Positions 17,925 to 26,964 of a stretch of DNA of 32,954 nucleotides are shown piece by piece. The position numbers and the translations under genes are program-made. Each line of letters begins with the position of its first letter. Position 1 is the stretch's first letter. The stretch comes from Rhodospirillales bacterium (GTDB lineage: Bacteria > Pseudomonadota > Alphaproteobacteria > Rhodospirillales > Defluviicoccaceae). Below the pieces are notes generated by a model, which saw only the letters and a list, made by a program, of their open reading frames with translations, was not told the DNA's origin and searched no databases. The DNA lies in contig JALOTH010000012.1 of the NCBI GenBank assembly GCA_025458035.1, positions 1-32,954 on the forward strand, given 5' to 3'.

Positions 17925-20123
17925 TCAAGCGACTGCCCGCTCCAGAGCGTCGAACATCGCCTGGATGGTGCTCATGATACGGGCGGCGGCGCCGTAAGCC
18001 TCCTCATAGACGATCAGGTTCGCCATCTCCTCGTCCAGGTTGACGCCGCTGAACGACTGGCTCTGGGCGGTCAGGCTGTCCACCAGCGCCGTCTCGAATT
18101 CCGCCTCCTCGCTCTTGCTCGCAGCGTCGCGGGAGTGACCGGATACGATCGCCGTCGCATAGTCGGCCAAGCTCACCGAAAGTGATGCGATGGTGCCGGA
18201 ACTCGGCAGCGCCATCGGCATCGACAAACCGTCGGCGAGCTGCCGCGCGATGGCGCCATTGCCCGCACTGATGCCGTAGCGGCCGCCGAGACCTTCGCTG
18301 GGCTGCCAGGCCGGCTGAGCGCTTGCCAACAGCGAGGGAGCGCGCGAAAGGTCGCCGCGCACACCGATCTGGCCGCCGTAACCGATGTTCGACGGCGCCA
18401 GGGAGAGGTCGGCGAGAAGCCGGTTGCCGGCATTGCTGTCGTCGGCGAGCAGAAAGGTTCGGCCGTCCTGGCTGGTTACGACCAGCCGCTGGCCGCCGCC
18501 TTCACGGATGACATTGGCCTGAATGCCTGGCACCGTTGCCAACAGGCCGGCGATGTCGTCCAAGCTGGCTCCCGCCGGTACGGTGATACCGTCGACGCCG
18601 CCGGCGCCATCCGGCATGACGCCGCCGCTGTCGACCAGCTTCACGCTCGCTGGGGTCGCGGTCGTAAATCCGTTGACGAACAGTTGCGATGCATAGGCGA
18701 CAGGACCGTTACCGCCGACGAAAACATCATTCAGGCCAAAGAATGCGGAAAACCCGCTGGTGCTGCCGATGGTGCGCGGCTGACCGCTGAGATCGCCTGT
18801 GTCGACGGCATGGGTCAGTGCCGCCGGCTGTGCGGGCGCGCCAGTGCTGCCGTTGGCGATATCGAGAAGGCCAAATCCCAACCCCGGGTTGACAACGCTG
18901 ATGGTCAGCCGGCCGCCTGCATCAAACTGCACCGCCCCATCCGGCTGCAGCCATCCATCCATCGCCTGTTGGATGTCTGCGATGGATCCACCGGTGCCGC
19001 CGCCCAGCAATGTGCGCACCGTCGTCCGCCGCACCTCGTTGCCCTTGTCATCGAACAGGATCAGCGCGGTGTCCGCATCGCCGGCCCAGCTCAAAGTCTC
19101 GGCGGCCGCATTGACGACGGGCCGCGTGCCTTGCAGGCTGCTGGCACCGGGCCACGCCGTACCTTGGTTGTGGGCGGCATTGATCTGGTTGCGGAGCCCG
19201 GCAGCCAGCGTATCGATGGACGCCTGCAGATCGGCGAGCCGGCGGTCGCGCAGGTCGATGAGACCGGCCATGCCGCCGCCGCGAACCTCGGCGGTGATGT
19301 CGACGGTTGATCCGCCGATCGACAGCATGATGCCATCGAAGCCGCCGCCGCCCACGGTGACGCCGGCGGCGACGCTCGACGCCGGCCGGTGCGTCAGTTG
19401 CGCCGGCTGATCATCGACAAGGGTCCGCCCCGAGCCGGTAAAGACGACGACATCGCCTCGTGGCCGCGGATAGGTGCGAACGTCCATCAACTCCGACAAA
19501 CGATTGAGCGCGAGATCGCGCGCATCCTCGGCATCGGCCGCGCTCTGGTTCATCTCGTTCGCGCGCACGATCTTGTCATTGAAGTCGGCGATGCGACGCA
19601 GAAGGGTGGAGACTTCATCGGCGTTCGCCGCGATCTCGCGATCGGCCTCGGCGCGCAGATCCTGGACGGTTGCGCTCATCTGACGCAATGAGGCGCTTGT
19701 CGTCTCGGCCTGGCGAATGACCTCGCGCTGATTGAGAGAGCTTTCCGGCGTCGTTGCCAGAGACTCGAACGCGGCCTGCAACTGGGCAACGGCGTGCGGC
19801 AGCGCGGCATCGGCATCGACGCCGCCAAATTGATCCTGGACGCGCGCATCGTAGCGGAGATGGACGCGCGCCGCCTGCATCGTCGACAACTCGACCCGCA
19901 GATTGCGCAGCAGCCCCTCCTCAACAGAACGCTGAATGCCGGCCAGTTGCACGCCGCGCCCGCCGCCGGCGATCGTATTGGTCTGAAAGCTGACGGTACG
20001 CCGGGCGTAGCCGGCGTTGTTGGCATTGGCGATGTTCTGCGCGGCGACATCCAGCGCCTGCTGTTGAGCCAGCAAACCGGAATTCGCCGTTCGTAATGCG
20101 GTAAACAGGTCGCCGACGATCAT
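17925..20123 (-). CDS. flgK: Flagellar hook-associated protein FlgK
   Basis: MIVGDLFTALRTANSGLLAQQQALDVAAQNIANANNAGYARRTVSFQ (rod/hook N-terminal motif); C-terminal SGVNLDEEMANLIVYEEAYGAAARIMSTIQAMFDALERAV. The ORF extension to 20243 is rejected. Confidence 0.95.
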   Translation of the reverse strand: MIVGDLFTALRTANSGLLAQQQALDVAAQNIANANNAGYARRTVSFQTNTIAGGGRGVQLAGIQRSVEEGLLRNLRVELSTMQAARVHLRYDARVQDQFGGVDADAALPHAVAQLQAAFESLATTPESSLNQREVIRQAETTSASLRQMSATVQDLRAEADREIAANADEVSTLLRRIADFNDKIVRANEMNQSAADAEDARDLALNRLSELMDVRTYPRPRGDVVVFTGSGRTLVDDQPAQLTHRPASSVAAGVTVGGGGFDGIMLSIGGSTVDITAEVRGGGMAGLIDLRDRRLADLQASIDTLAAGLRNQINAAHNQGTAWPGASSLQGTRPVVNAAAETLSWAGDADTALILFDDKGNEVRRTTVRTLLGGGTGGSIADIQQAMDGWLQPDGAVQFDAGGRLTISVVNPGLGFGLLDIANGSTGAPAQPAALTHAVDTGDLSGQPRTIGSTSGFSAFFGLNDVFVGGNGPVAYASQLFVNGFTTATPASVKLVDSGGVMPDGAGGVDGITVPAGASLDDIAGLLATVPGIQANVIREGGGQRLVVTSQDGRTFLLADDSNAGNRLLADLSLAPSNIGYGGQIGVRGDLSRAPSLLASAQPAWQPSEGLGGRYGISAGNGAIARQLADGLSMPMALPSSGTIASLSVSLADYATAIVSGHSRDAASKSEEAEFETALVDSLTAQSQSFSGVNLDEEMANLIVYEEAYGAAARIMSTIQAMFDALERAVA

Positions 20124-20151
20124 CGCCGTTGCGCTTTCGTCCAGGTTTGGG

Positions 20152-20610
20152 TCAAAGGGACCGGCATAGCGCCACCGGCGCCGCCGAGGATCGCCGGCCG
20201 GCCGCTGTTCCGGCAGCACCATCCCGCCCATAGGGCGCGGCACTGGCGGCTGCCTCGCGCGCCGCCTCCGCGACGCAGGCGATCAGCCGGCGTTCGGCTT
20301 GCACAGCGGCGGCCAGCCGCCGTTCATGGGGTGCCAGCGCGGCACGCAGTGCGCTCGCCGACGCGGCGAGTTTGGCGCGGTCGGCCTCGGGCAAAGGACC
20401 CGCCGCCGCCAGCGCTCGCACGTTTGCCTCATAGCTCTTCGCCAGCGCCGTCGCCTCCTGCGCGGCTGCCGCCAGCGCACTGCGGTCGCGATCGCGCAGG
20501 GCGGCGATGCTGTGCTCGGCGCTCGCCGTGAGTTGTGCCGAGAGACGGACGAGGTTGGCGATGGCGTCCTCGATCGCCGCCGGCGCGATCGTTGCGGCCG
20601 CCGCGCTCAT
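20152..20610 (-). CDS. FlgN-like flagellar export chaperone
   Basis: [67 protein letters not shown]...; position between flgJ/cheL and flgK; ATGA overlap with the upstream gene. Similarity is compositional and positional. Confidence 0.65.
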   Translation of the reverse strand: MSAAAATIAPAAIEDAIANLVRLSAQLTASAEHSIAALRDRDRSALAAAAQEATALAKSYEANVRALAAAGPLPEADRAKLAASASALRAALAPHERRLAAAVQAERRLIACVAEAAREAAASAAPYGRDGAAGTAAGRRSSAAPVALCRSL

Positions 20611-20906
20611 CGACCCGCACCTTCCTGCAGGGCGAGCATCTCGCGATACACATGATCGGCCAGTCCGATGCCGCCGGCGCGGGCAATCGCCTTGCCGAAT
20701 TCTTCGATTTGCAGCGACCGCCACGTTTCCTCCGCATGGCCGCCGCCAAACGGCGCCTCCGCCGCAATGGCCGTGAACATGGGAGCCAGCATCTGCGCCA
20801 GAAACACGCCTTCGAATTCCTCGGCGGCGGCGCGCAGCGCCGCGGGATTGCCAGTCTTCGGGATTGCCGGCATGGCCATGGGCAACGTCACATCGTCGAT
20901 CATCAC
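20607..20906 (-). CDS. Rod-binding protein (FlgJ N-terminal domain / CheL)
   Basis: ALRAAAEEFEGVFLAQMLAPMFTAIAAEAPFGGGHAEETWRSLQIEEFGKAIARAGGIGLADHVYREML. Confidence 0.9.
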   Translation of the reverse strand: MMIDDVTLPMAMPAIPKTGNPAALRAAAEEFEGVFLAQMLAPMFTAIAAEAPFGGGHAEETWRSLQIEEFGKAIARAGGIGLADHVYREMLALQEGAGR

Positions 20907-22051
20907 ATCACCTCGATGTCCGCTTGCAGGGCGCCGGCCGCCTTGATGGCCTGCAAGATCGCGATCAGATCGCGGGGGCCGATTCCCAGCGCGTTGAGGC
21001 CGTTGACCAGTTCCTGCAGGGTGACGCCGCTTTTGACCACCGCCAGCCGGCGCTGCTGGTCTTCGTCGACACTGACATCGGTGCGCGGCACGACGACGGT
21101 CTGGCCGCGCTCGCTGAAGGCATTGGGCTGAGAGACCTGCGGCGTCTCGGTGATTGTGATCGTCAGATTGCCCTGGGCGATGGCGACCGTGCTCACCCGC
21201 ACGTTTTCGCCCATGACGATGATGCCGGACGTCTCGTCAATCAGCACGCGGGCGGGCTGGTCAGCTTCCACGAGCAGCTGTTCGACGTCGGTGATCAGGT
21301 TGACAACGTTACCGTCGTAGCGGCTCGGCACGTTCAGGTGGACAGTCGTCGGATCGCTGGGCATGGCCACGCCATCGTCCAGAAAGGCGTTGATTGCCTG
21401 GGCAATGCGCCGTGCCGTGGTGAAATCGGGATTGCGCAGGTTGAGCTTCACCGTGTCGCGGTTGGCCATCTCGTACCCGACCTCCCGCTCGATGATCGCC
21501 CCGTTCGCGATCTTGCCGGTGGTCGGCACGCCCTTGACGACGCTTTCGGCGGTGCCCTTGGCGGAGAAGCCGGCCACCGTCACCTGGCCCTGTGCAACGG
21601 CGTAGACCTCGCCGTCGGCGCCGAGCAGCGGCGTCACCAGCAGGGTGCCGCCGAGCAGGCTGGTGGCATCGCCGAGGGACGATACGGAGATATCGAGCGG
21701 CGTTCCCTGGCGAGAGAACGCCGGCAGCGACGCCGTCACCATCACGGCGGCGACGTTCTTGGAATCGATGCCCTTTTCCGTCGGCTTGACGCCGAGGCGA
21801 TTGAGCATGGACTGCAAGCTCTGCGAGGTGAAGCCGCCCCGCTTCAGCTTGTCGCCGGTGCCATTGAGGCCGACGACGAGGCCATAGCCGACAAGCTGGT
21901 TATCGCGAACCCCCTCGACGGTCACCATGTCCTTGATTCGTGACGGGACCGCTGCCGCCATTGGCACGAACGAGGTGATCGCGGCGATCGCGGCGCCCGC
22001 GAACACGGCCGCCCTCGCCATCATCCAGCCTGACTTCTTCGCGCTGAGCAT
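20903..22051 (-). CDS. flgI: Flagellar basal body P-ring protein FlgI
   Basis: SRIKDMVTVEGVRDNQLVGYGLVVGLNGTGDKLKRGGFTSQSLQSMLNRLGV...ARVLIDETSGIIVMGENVRVSTVAIAQGNLTITITETPQVSQPNAF...LQELVNGLNALGIGPRDLIAILQAIKAAGALQADIEVM. Confidence 0.98.
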   Translation of the reverse strand: MLSAKKSGWMMARAAVFAGAAIAAITSFVPMAAAVPSRIKDMVTVEGVRDNQLVGYGLVVGLNGTGDKLKRGGFTSQSLQSMLNRLGVKPTEKGIDSKNVAAVMVTASLPAFSRQGTPLDISVSSLGDATSLLGGTLLVTPLLGADGEVYAVAQGQVTVAGFSAKGTAESVVKGVPTTGKIANGAIIEREVGYEMANRDTVKLNLRNPDFTTARRIAQAINAFLDDGVAMPSDPTTVHLNVPSRYDGNVVNLITDVEQLLVEADQPARVLIDETSGIIVMGENVRVSTVAIAQGNLTITITETPQVSQPNAFSERGQTVVVPRTDVSVDEDQQRRLAVVKSGVTLQELVNGLNALGIGPRDLIAILQAIKAAGALQADIEVM

Positions 22052-22091
22052 GGTTGCCTCGTAACCCCAACACCGATTGCCGCATCTTTGC

Positions 22092-22108
22092 TTGCGAGCC
22101 CCGTGCCA
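22092..22108 (-). promoter_or_regulatory. Sigma54-like (-24/-12) promoter upstream of flgI
   Basis: Minus strand reads TGGCACGGGGCTCGCAA: TGGCACG-N4-TCGC, against consensus TGGCACG-N4-TTGC, with correct GG/GC spacing; 40-57 nt upstream of the flgI ATG. Confidence 0.7.
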
Positions 22109-22173
22109 GTCGTCTAACAGTGTGAGATTATTGGCGAAGACGGCAAATTACCGATGTCTGGCGAGGCCCGCTG

Positions 22174-22210
22174 CGGCAGCTTTTCCCCAGGTGATCGGCA
22201 AAAGCTGCCG
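22174..22210. repeat. 11-bp perfect inverted repeat CGGCAGCTTTT-N15-AAAAGCTGCCG
   Basis: Arms at 22174-22184 and 22200-22210, in the flgI/pqiA divergent intergenic region. Confidence 0.8.
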
Positions 22211-22309
22211 GTCTCGCGCCATCTTGCTCGCAGAAAATTCCCTACGCTCCGCCGCGCGGCCAGCGTATAAACGCGTTTATCCTCAAGCCGTTGGCCTCGC
22301 CCCGAACCG

Positions 22310-23557
22310 ATGCCGTCAAGCCCGTCAACGCCACTCCCGCTGATCGCCTGTTTTCACTGCGATCTGTTGCAGTCGATGCCGGCGTTGGCAGAAAACACGC
22401 GGGCGGTCTGTCCCCGCTGTGGCTCGGTGCTCTACGCAGACAAGGGGGCGACGATCCAGCGGACACTGGCGCTTTACATCGCATCACTGGCGTTGTTTAT
22501 TCTCGCGAACGCTTTTCCTTTCCTGACTCTGTCGATGCAGGGGCTATCACAGTCCGGGCACTTGATCTCCAGCCCCATCGCCTTGTGGCAGCGGGGGATG
22601 CCGGAGGTGGCGGCGGTGGTGGCATTCTTCGTCATTATCGCGCCGGCGGTGCGCATCCTCTCCGCGCTGTCGGTTCTGGCGCCGCTCGCCGTCGGGGTGC
22701 GTCCGCCGTGGCTGGCTCCGGCCATGCATCTGATGCATGCGATGAAGGAATGGGCGATGCCCGAGGTGTTCGTGCTGGGTGTGCTCGTTTCCTATGTGAA
22801 GCTCGCCGGCCTCGCGACCGCCCACTTTGACGTCTCGTTCTACGCATTCGTCGCGATGACGGTGACGCTGACCTGGGCGCAGGCCGCCTTCGAACCGCAC
22901 GTCGTCTGGGACCGGTTGATGCCGATGCCGCCGCGGCCGGCACCCGGTCCCGGCCAGCGCGGCCGCCTCATCAGTTGCCATGCCTGCGGTCTCGTCGGCG
23001 AAGCCGACGCCGGTCACGGCCGGTGTCGGCGCTGCGGTGCCGCCCTGCACCGGCGCAAACCCGACAGCCTCAATCGTGCGGCAGCGCTGGTCGCCGCGGC
23101 GGCCGTGTTCTACATCCCGGCGAATGCGCTGCCGGTGATGAACATCGTCTTTCTCGGCTCCGGCGAGGCCGACACCATTCTCAGCGGCGTCATCACCCTG
23201 ATCGAGTACGGAGACTGGCCGTTGGCGCTGTTGATCTTCTTCGCGTCGGTCACCGTGCCGCTGGCCAAACTCGTCTGCCTCGTGTTCCTGATCATCAGCG
23301 TCAAGCGCCACTCACGCTACCGGCCACGTCAGCGCACACAACTGTTCCGCTTTGTCGAGGGTGTCGGCCGCTGGTCGATGATCGACGTGTTCGTCGTCGG
23401 CCTGCTGGTATCGCTCGTCCAGTTCGGCACCCTGTCAACCATCGAGCCGAAGGGCGGCGCGATCTTTTTCTGCGCGGTCGTTGTCGTGACGATTTTCGCA
23501 GCGATGGCGTTCGATCCGCGGTTGATCTGGGACGCCGCAGGAGAAAACCATGACTGA
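22310..23557 (+). CDS. pqiA: Paraquat-inducible protein A family (PqiA/LetA-type) membrane protein
   Basis: Two zinc-ribbon motifs (CFHCDLLQ...CPRCGSVLY and CHACGLVGEADAGHGRCRRCGAALH), each followed by TM blocks; FPFLTLSMQG and NALPVMNIV motifs. Confidence 0.94.
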   Translation: MPSSPSTPLPLIACFHCDLLQSMPALAENTRAVCPRCGSVLYADKGATIQRTLALYIASLALFILANAFPFLTLSMQGLSQSGHLISSPIALWQRGMPEVAAVVAFFVIIAPAVRILSALSVLAPLAVGVRPPWLAPAMHLMHAMKEWAMPEVFVLGVLVSYVKLAGLATAHFDVSFYAFVAMTVTLTWAQAAFEPHVVWDRLMPMPPRPAPGPGQRGRLISCHACGLVGEADAGHGRCRRCGAALHRRKPDSLNRAAALVAAAAVFYIPANALPVMNIVFLGSGEADTILSGVITLIEYGDWPLALLIFFASVTVPLAKLVCLVFLIISVKRHSRYRPRQRTQLFRFVEGVGRWSMIDVFVVGLLVSLVQFGTLSTIEPKGGAIFFCAVVVVTIFAAMAFDPRLIWDAAGENHD

Positions 23558-25190
23558 ACCGACTGACGTGGCGGTGGGCGCCGTGCCATCGCCCGAGACC
23601 AAACCGCGCCCGCGCCTTTCCCTTGTCTGGATCATCCCGATCGTGGCCCTGCTGATCGGTGGCTGGCTGGTGTGGAAGACGCTGTCGGAAAAGGGTCCGA
23701 CCATCACCATTACCTTCACCTCGGCGTCCGGCCTCGAGCCCGGTAAGACCCGGGTCAAGTATCTTGACGTCGATGTCGGCTCGGTGCGGGCGGTGCGTTT
23801 GAGCGATGACCTGGGACAGGTGATCGCGACCGTCGAGATGTCGAAGGACATGGAGCATCACCTGAACGAGGCGACGCAATTCTGGGTCGTACAGCCGCGC
23901 TTGAGCGCAGGCGGCGTCAGCGGCCTCGGCACGCTGCTATCCGGCTCATACATCGGCATGCTTCCCGGTGCGCCGGGAGGCGCCGGCAAGCGCGCGTTCT
24001 CGGCGCTGGTCGAACCGCCGGTTCTGGATTTCGACGCTCCCGGCCGGCGGTTTACCTTGAAGGCGGACCGGCTTGGTTCGATCGGGGCCGGGTCGGCGAT
24101 TTATTTTCGCGGCGTCGATGTCGGCACGGTGCTGGGTTCTGAACTCGACCGCGATCGCCAAGGCATCGAGTTTCTGATCTTCATCAAGCAGGAGTTCCAG
24201 GATCTGGTGCGCCCGCGCACGCGGTTCTGGAATGCCAGCGGCGTCCGTGTCGAGTTGGCGGCCGGCGGTGTCACCGTTCAAACGGAGTCGCTGCAGTCGA
24301 TCCTGACCGGCGGTATCGCCTTCGACACGCCGCTGGAGGCGTCAAACGATCCGCCGAGCGCCGAAGGCAGCGTCTTTACGCTGTTCCCCGACTATGATGC
24401 GGTGAAACGGGCCGGAATCACGACGCGCATTCCGTTTCTCGTCGAGTTCGACGGTTCGGTGCGCGGTCTGAAAGTCGGCGCGCCCGTGGATTTCCGCGGC
24501 ATTCAAATCGGCGTCGTCACCGACATCCGGCTCCTGCTCAATCCTCGCGCCAACATCTTCAAGATACCGGTTGTCATCGAACTGGAGCCCGAACGCGCTC
24601 AAGTTGTCGCTGACACGACCGGCACCAAGCCCTACGAGTATATTGACATGCTGGTTAAACAGGGTTTGCGAGCGCAGCTGGCGTCGGGAAGCCTGATTAC
24701 CGGAGAATTGCTCGTTGCCCTCGATTTCTTTCCCGACGCCAAGCCCGCCGAAGTCATCATGAGTGGCGAATATCCGCAGATTCCGACGATTCCCTCTGAC
24801 CTTGAGTTACTTTCCGGTAAAGCGCAGAAATTCCTCGATAACCTGGCGACACTACCCTTGCCACAACTGGTCGACGAGTTGCGCCAGACCGTGCGCAGCG
24901 CCGACCAGCTGCTGTCGGTGCAAGGCAAGAAATCCCTGGAACGGCTCGACCCACTGCTGCTCAGCCTGACCAACACCTCGAACGAGGCGCGTAGCGCCCT
25001 CGCACAAATGGATGCCACGCTGAAATCGGTGAATGGCATGGTTGCCGACGATTCGCGGCTGCGCTACGACCTGTTGCGGATGATCGAGGAGTTGACGAAG
25101 ACCGCCCGCACCCTGCGTGCGCTCGGCGGGACCATCGAGCGGCAGCCCGAGTCGGTGATTTTCGGCAAGGAAGGAAAATCCGCACCATGA
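23550..25190 (+). CDS. pqiB: MCE-domain intermembrane transport protein PqiB
   Basis: LVWIIPIVALLIGGWLVWKTLSEKGPTITITFTSASGLEPGKTRVKYLDVDVGSVRAVRLSDD; repeated MCE modules; overlaps the pqiA end. Confidence 0.95.
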   Translation: MTEPTDVAVGAVPSPETKPRPRLSLVWIIPIVALLIGGWLVWKTLSEKGPTITITFTSASGLEPGKTRVKYLDVDVGSVRAVRLSDDLGQVIATVEMSKDMEHHLNEATQFWVVQPRLSAGGVSGLGTLLSGSYIGMLPGAPGGAGKRAFSALVEPPVLDFDAPGRRFTLKADRLGSIGAGSAIYFRGVDVGTVLGSELDRDRQGIEFLIFIKQEFQDLVRPRTRFWNASGVRVELAAGGVTVQTESLQSILTGGIAFDTPLEASNDPPSAEGSVFTLFPDYDAVKRAGITTRIPFLVEFDGSVRGLKVGAPVDFRGIQIGVVTDIRLLLNPRANIFKIPVVIELEPERAQVVADTTGTKPYEYIDMLVKQGLRAQLASGSLITGELLVALDFFPDAKPAEVIMSGEYPQIPTIPSDLELLSGKAQKFLDNLATLPLPQLVDELRQTVRSADQLLSVQGKKSLERLDPLLLSLTNTSNEARSALAQMDATLKSVNGMVADDSRLRYDLLRMIEELTKTARTLRALGGTIERQPESVIFGKEGKSAP

Positions 25191-25825
25191 TCCCGCCCGC
25201 CTTCGCCCGCTGTCTGATCGTGCTTCTCGCCATCGGCATCGCCGGCTGTTCAACTCAGGAGACGCGCCACTACACCCTGGCGCCGGTCGGCCTGCCGGCG
25301 AAGATCGGCATTACCGGCGGGCCGGCGATCACCGTCGGCGTCGGTCCGGTGAGATTGCCCGACTACCTCGACCGGCCGGAAATCGCCATCCGCCTCAGCG
25401 ATTACACGGTCGACCTGCTGACCTTTGAACACTGGGCGGCACCGTTGGACCAACAGTTTCCGCGGGTGCTGATCACCAACATGCAGGCGGAGATGCCGTT
25501 CGCCCGTGTCATCGGCTTTCCTCCCGTTCAACCGACGCCGGTGGACGTGCAGGTGGAGGTCGATGTCCAGCAGTTTGATGTCGATGTCGCGGGCACCGCG
25601 GTGCTGATCGCCAATTGGCAACTGCGCGGTCCCGGCGGGCAATCCATTCTCTCGTCGGCGCAGGCCCAGGTGATGGCCAATGCCAAGGAAAATACCATGC
25701 CGGGACGGGTTGGCGCGCTCAGCGAGGCTGTGGCCAAACTTGCCCGGGCGCTGAGTGACGCGGTGGTGGCGCTGCCGCCCAAGGGGGCGCCGCCCGCGTT
25801 CGGCCAGCGTCCGAACACCCCGTGA
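25187..25825 (+). CDS. pqiC: PqiC/ABC-type transport auxiliary lipoprotein
   Basis: N-terminal lipoprotein signal LLAIGIAGCSTQETRHYTLAPV; IGVGPVRLPDYLDRPEI-type motif; ATGA overlap with pqiB. Confidence 0.93.
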   Translation: MIPPAFARCLIVLLAIGIAGCSTQETRHYTLAPVGLPAKIGITGGPAITVGVGPVRLPDYLDRPEIAIRLSDYTVDLLTFEHWAAPLDQQFPRVLITNMQAEMPFARVIGFPPVQPTPVDVQVEVDVQQFDVDVAGTAVLIANWQLRGPGGQSILSSAQAQVMANAKENTMPGRVGALSEAVAKLARALSDAVVALPPKGAPPAFGQRPNTP

Positions 25826-26964
25826 GCACGCCAACCCAAGAAGCGCCAAGCGTGGCGGTGCCTGCCTCGCCACGCGGGGATCAGATCGCGCTGATTGCCG
25901 GTGTCGTCATCCTCGTTCTGCTGCTGATCGCGGGATTTCTCATCGTCCGACCGTTCCTGTCCTCCCTGTTGTGGGGGGTCATCCTGGCCATCGGCACGTG
26001 GCCGCTGTTCGTGCGGGTCCGCCATCTCACCGGCGGCCGTGCGCTGCTTGCCTCCACCCTGCTCGTCATCGTCTACATGGCGGTGCTCGTCGTGCCGCTG
26101 GTGATGGTCGGTGACGGTCTGATCGATCATGTTTCCAGCCTTTCCAGCCATGTGTCGGGAATGCTGGAAAAGGGTCCGCCGCCGCCGCCGGTCTGGCTCG
26201 GCGACCTGCCGCTGATCGGCAAAAAGGCGGTCGCGTTCTACAAGGAGATCGCGACCGGCGGGGCCAAGGCGGCGCAACTGGCGCGTAGCGCCATTGGACC
26301 CGTCACCTCGTGGCTGCTCAATTTCGCCAGCAGCATCGGTTTCGCGCTCGCCGAACTCGTGCTCGCGCTTGTCTGCACTGGCATCTTTTACGCCAACGGC
26401 GAGGCCGCCACCTGCAGCTTGCGCGGCGTGGTGACGCGGATCGGCGGCGAGCGGGCGCAGCGGCTGATCACCATAGCCCACGGCACCATCCAGTCGGTGG
26501 TCTATGGCATCGTCGGCTCGGCGCTGGCGCAGGCTATCCTCGCCGGCATCGGCTTTGCCATCGCCGGTATCGGCAGCGCCTTTCCGCTGGCGGTGGCAAC
26601 GTTTTTCGTTGCCCTGCTGCCGACCGGCGCGCTGCCGGTGTGGTTGCCGGTGACCATCTGGGTGTTCGTGCAGGGCGATACCGAGTGGGGCATTTTTCTC
26701 CTGCTGTGGAGCATGCTGCTGACCGGCCAGGTCGATAACTTCATCAAGCCATATTTTATCGCCCGAGGCAGCCCGCTGCCGCTCCTGCTCGTCTTCCTCG
26801 GCGTCCTGGGCGGCGCCGTCGCGTTCGGCTTTCTCGGGCTTTTTCTCGGGCCGACGATCCTCTCCATCCTCTACGTGCTGATCCGCGAGTGGAGCCCCCC
26901 CGTCGCTGCCGCCACCGTTCCGGCGCCGCCATCGCCGCAGGCCGCCTCCGCGACGGCACCGTGA
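25822..26964 (+). CDS. AI-2E transporter (PerM/UPF0118) family permease, GTG start
   Basis: Multi-TM protein; GVILAIGTWPLFVRVRHLTGGRALLASTLLVIVYMAVLVVPLVMV...QVDNFIKPYFIARGSPLPLLLVFLGVLGGAVAFGFLGLFLGPTILSILYVLIREW. Confidence 0.93.
   Translation: MSTPTQEAPSVAVPASPRGDQIALIAGVVILVLLLIAGFLIVRPFLSSLLWGVILAIGTWPLFVRVRHLTGGRALLASTLLVIVYMAVLVVPLVMVGDGLIDHVSSLSSHVSGMLEKGPPPPPVWLGDLPLIGKKAVAFYKEIATGGAKAAQLARSAIGPVTSWLLNFASSIGFALAELVLALVCTGIFYANGEAATCSLRGVVTRIGGERAQRLITIAHGTIQSVVYGIVGSALAQAILAGIGFAIAGIGSAFPLAVATFFVALLPTGALPVWLPVTIWVFVQGDTEWGIFLLLWSMLLTGQVDNFIKPYFIARGSPLPLLLVFLGVLGGAVAFGFLGLFLGPTILSILYVLIREWSPPVAAATVPAPPSPQAASATAP

Noticed and set aside
20864-21943. 359-aa plus-strand ORF antisense to flgI
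   Set aside because: Shadow of the strongly conserved flgI reading frame; no recognisable domain.
22547-23311. 254-aa minus-strand ORF antisense to pqiA
   Set aside because: Shadow ORF; pqiA frame carries clear zinc ribbons and TM segments.
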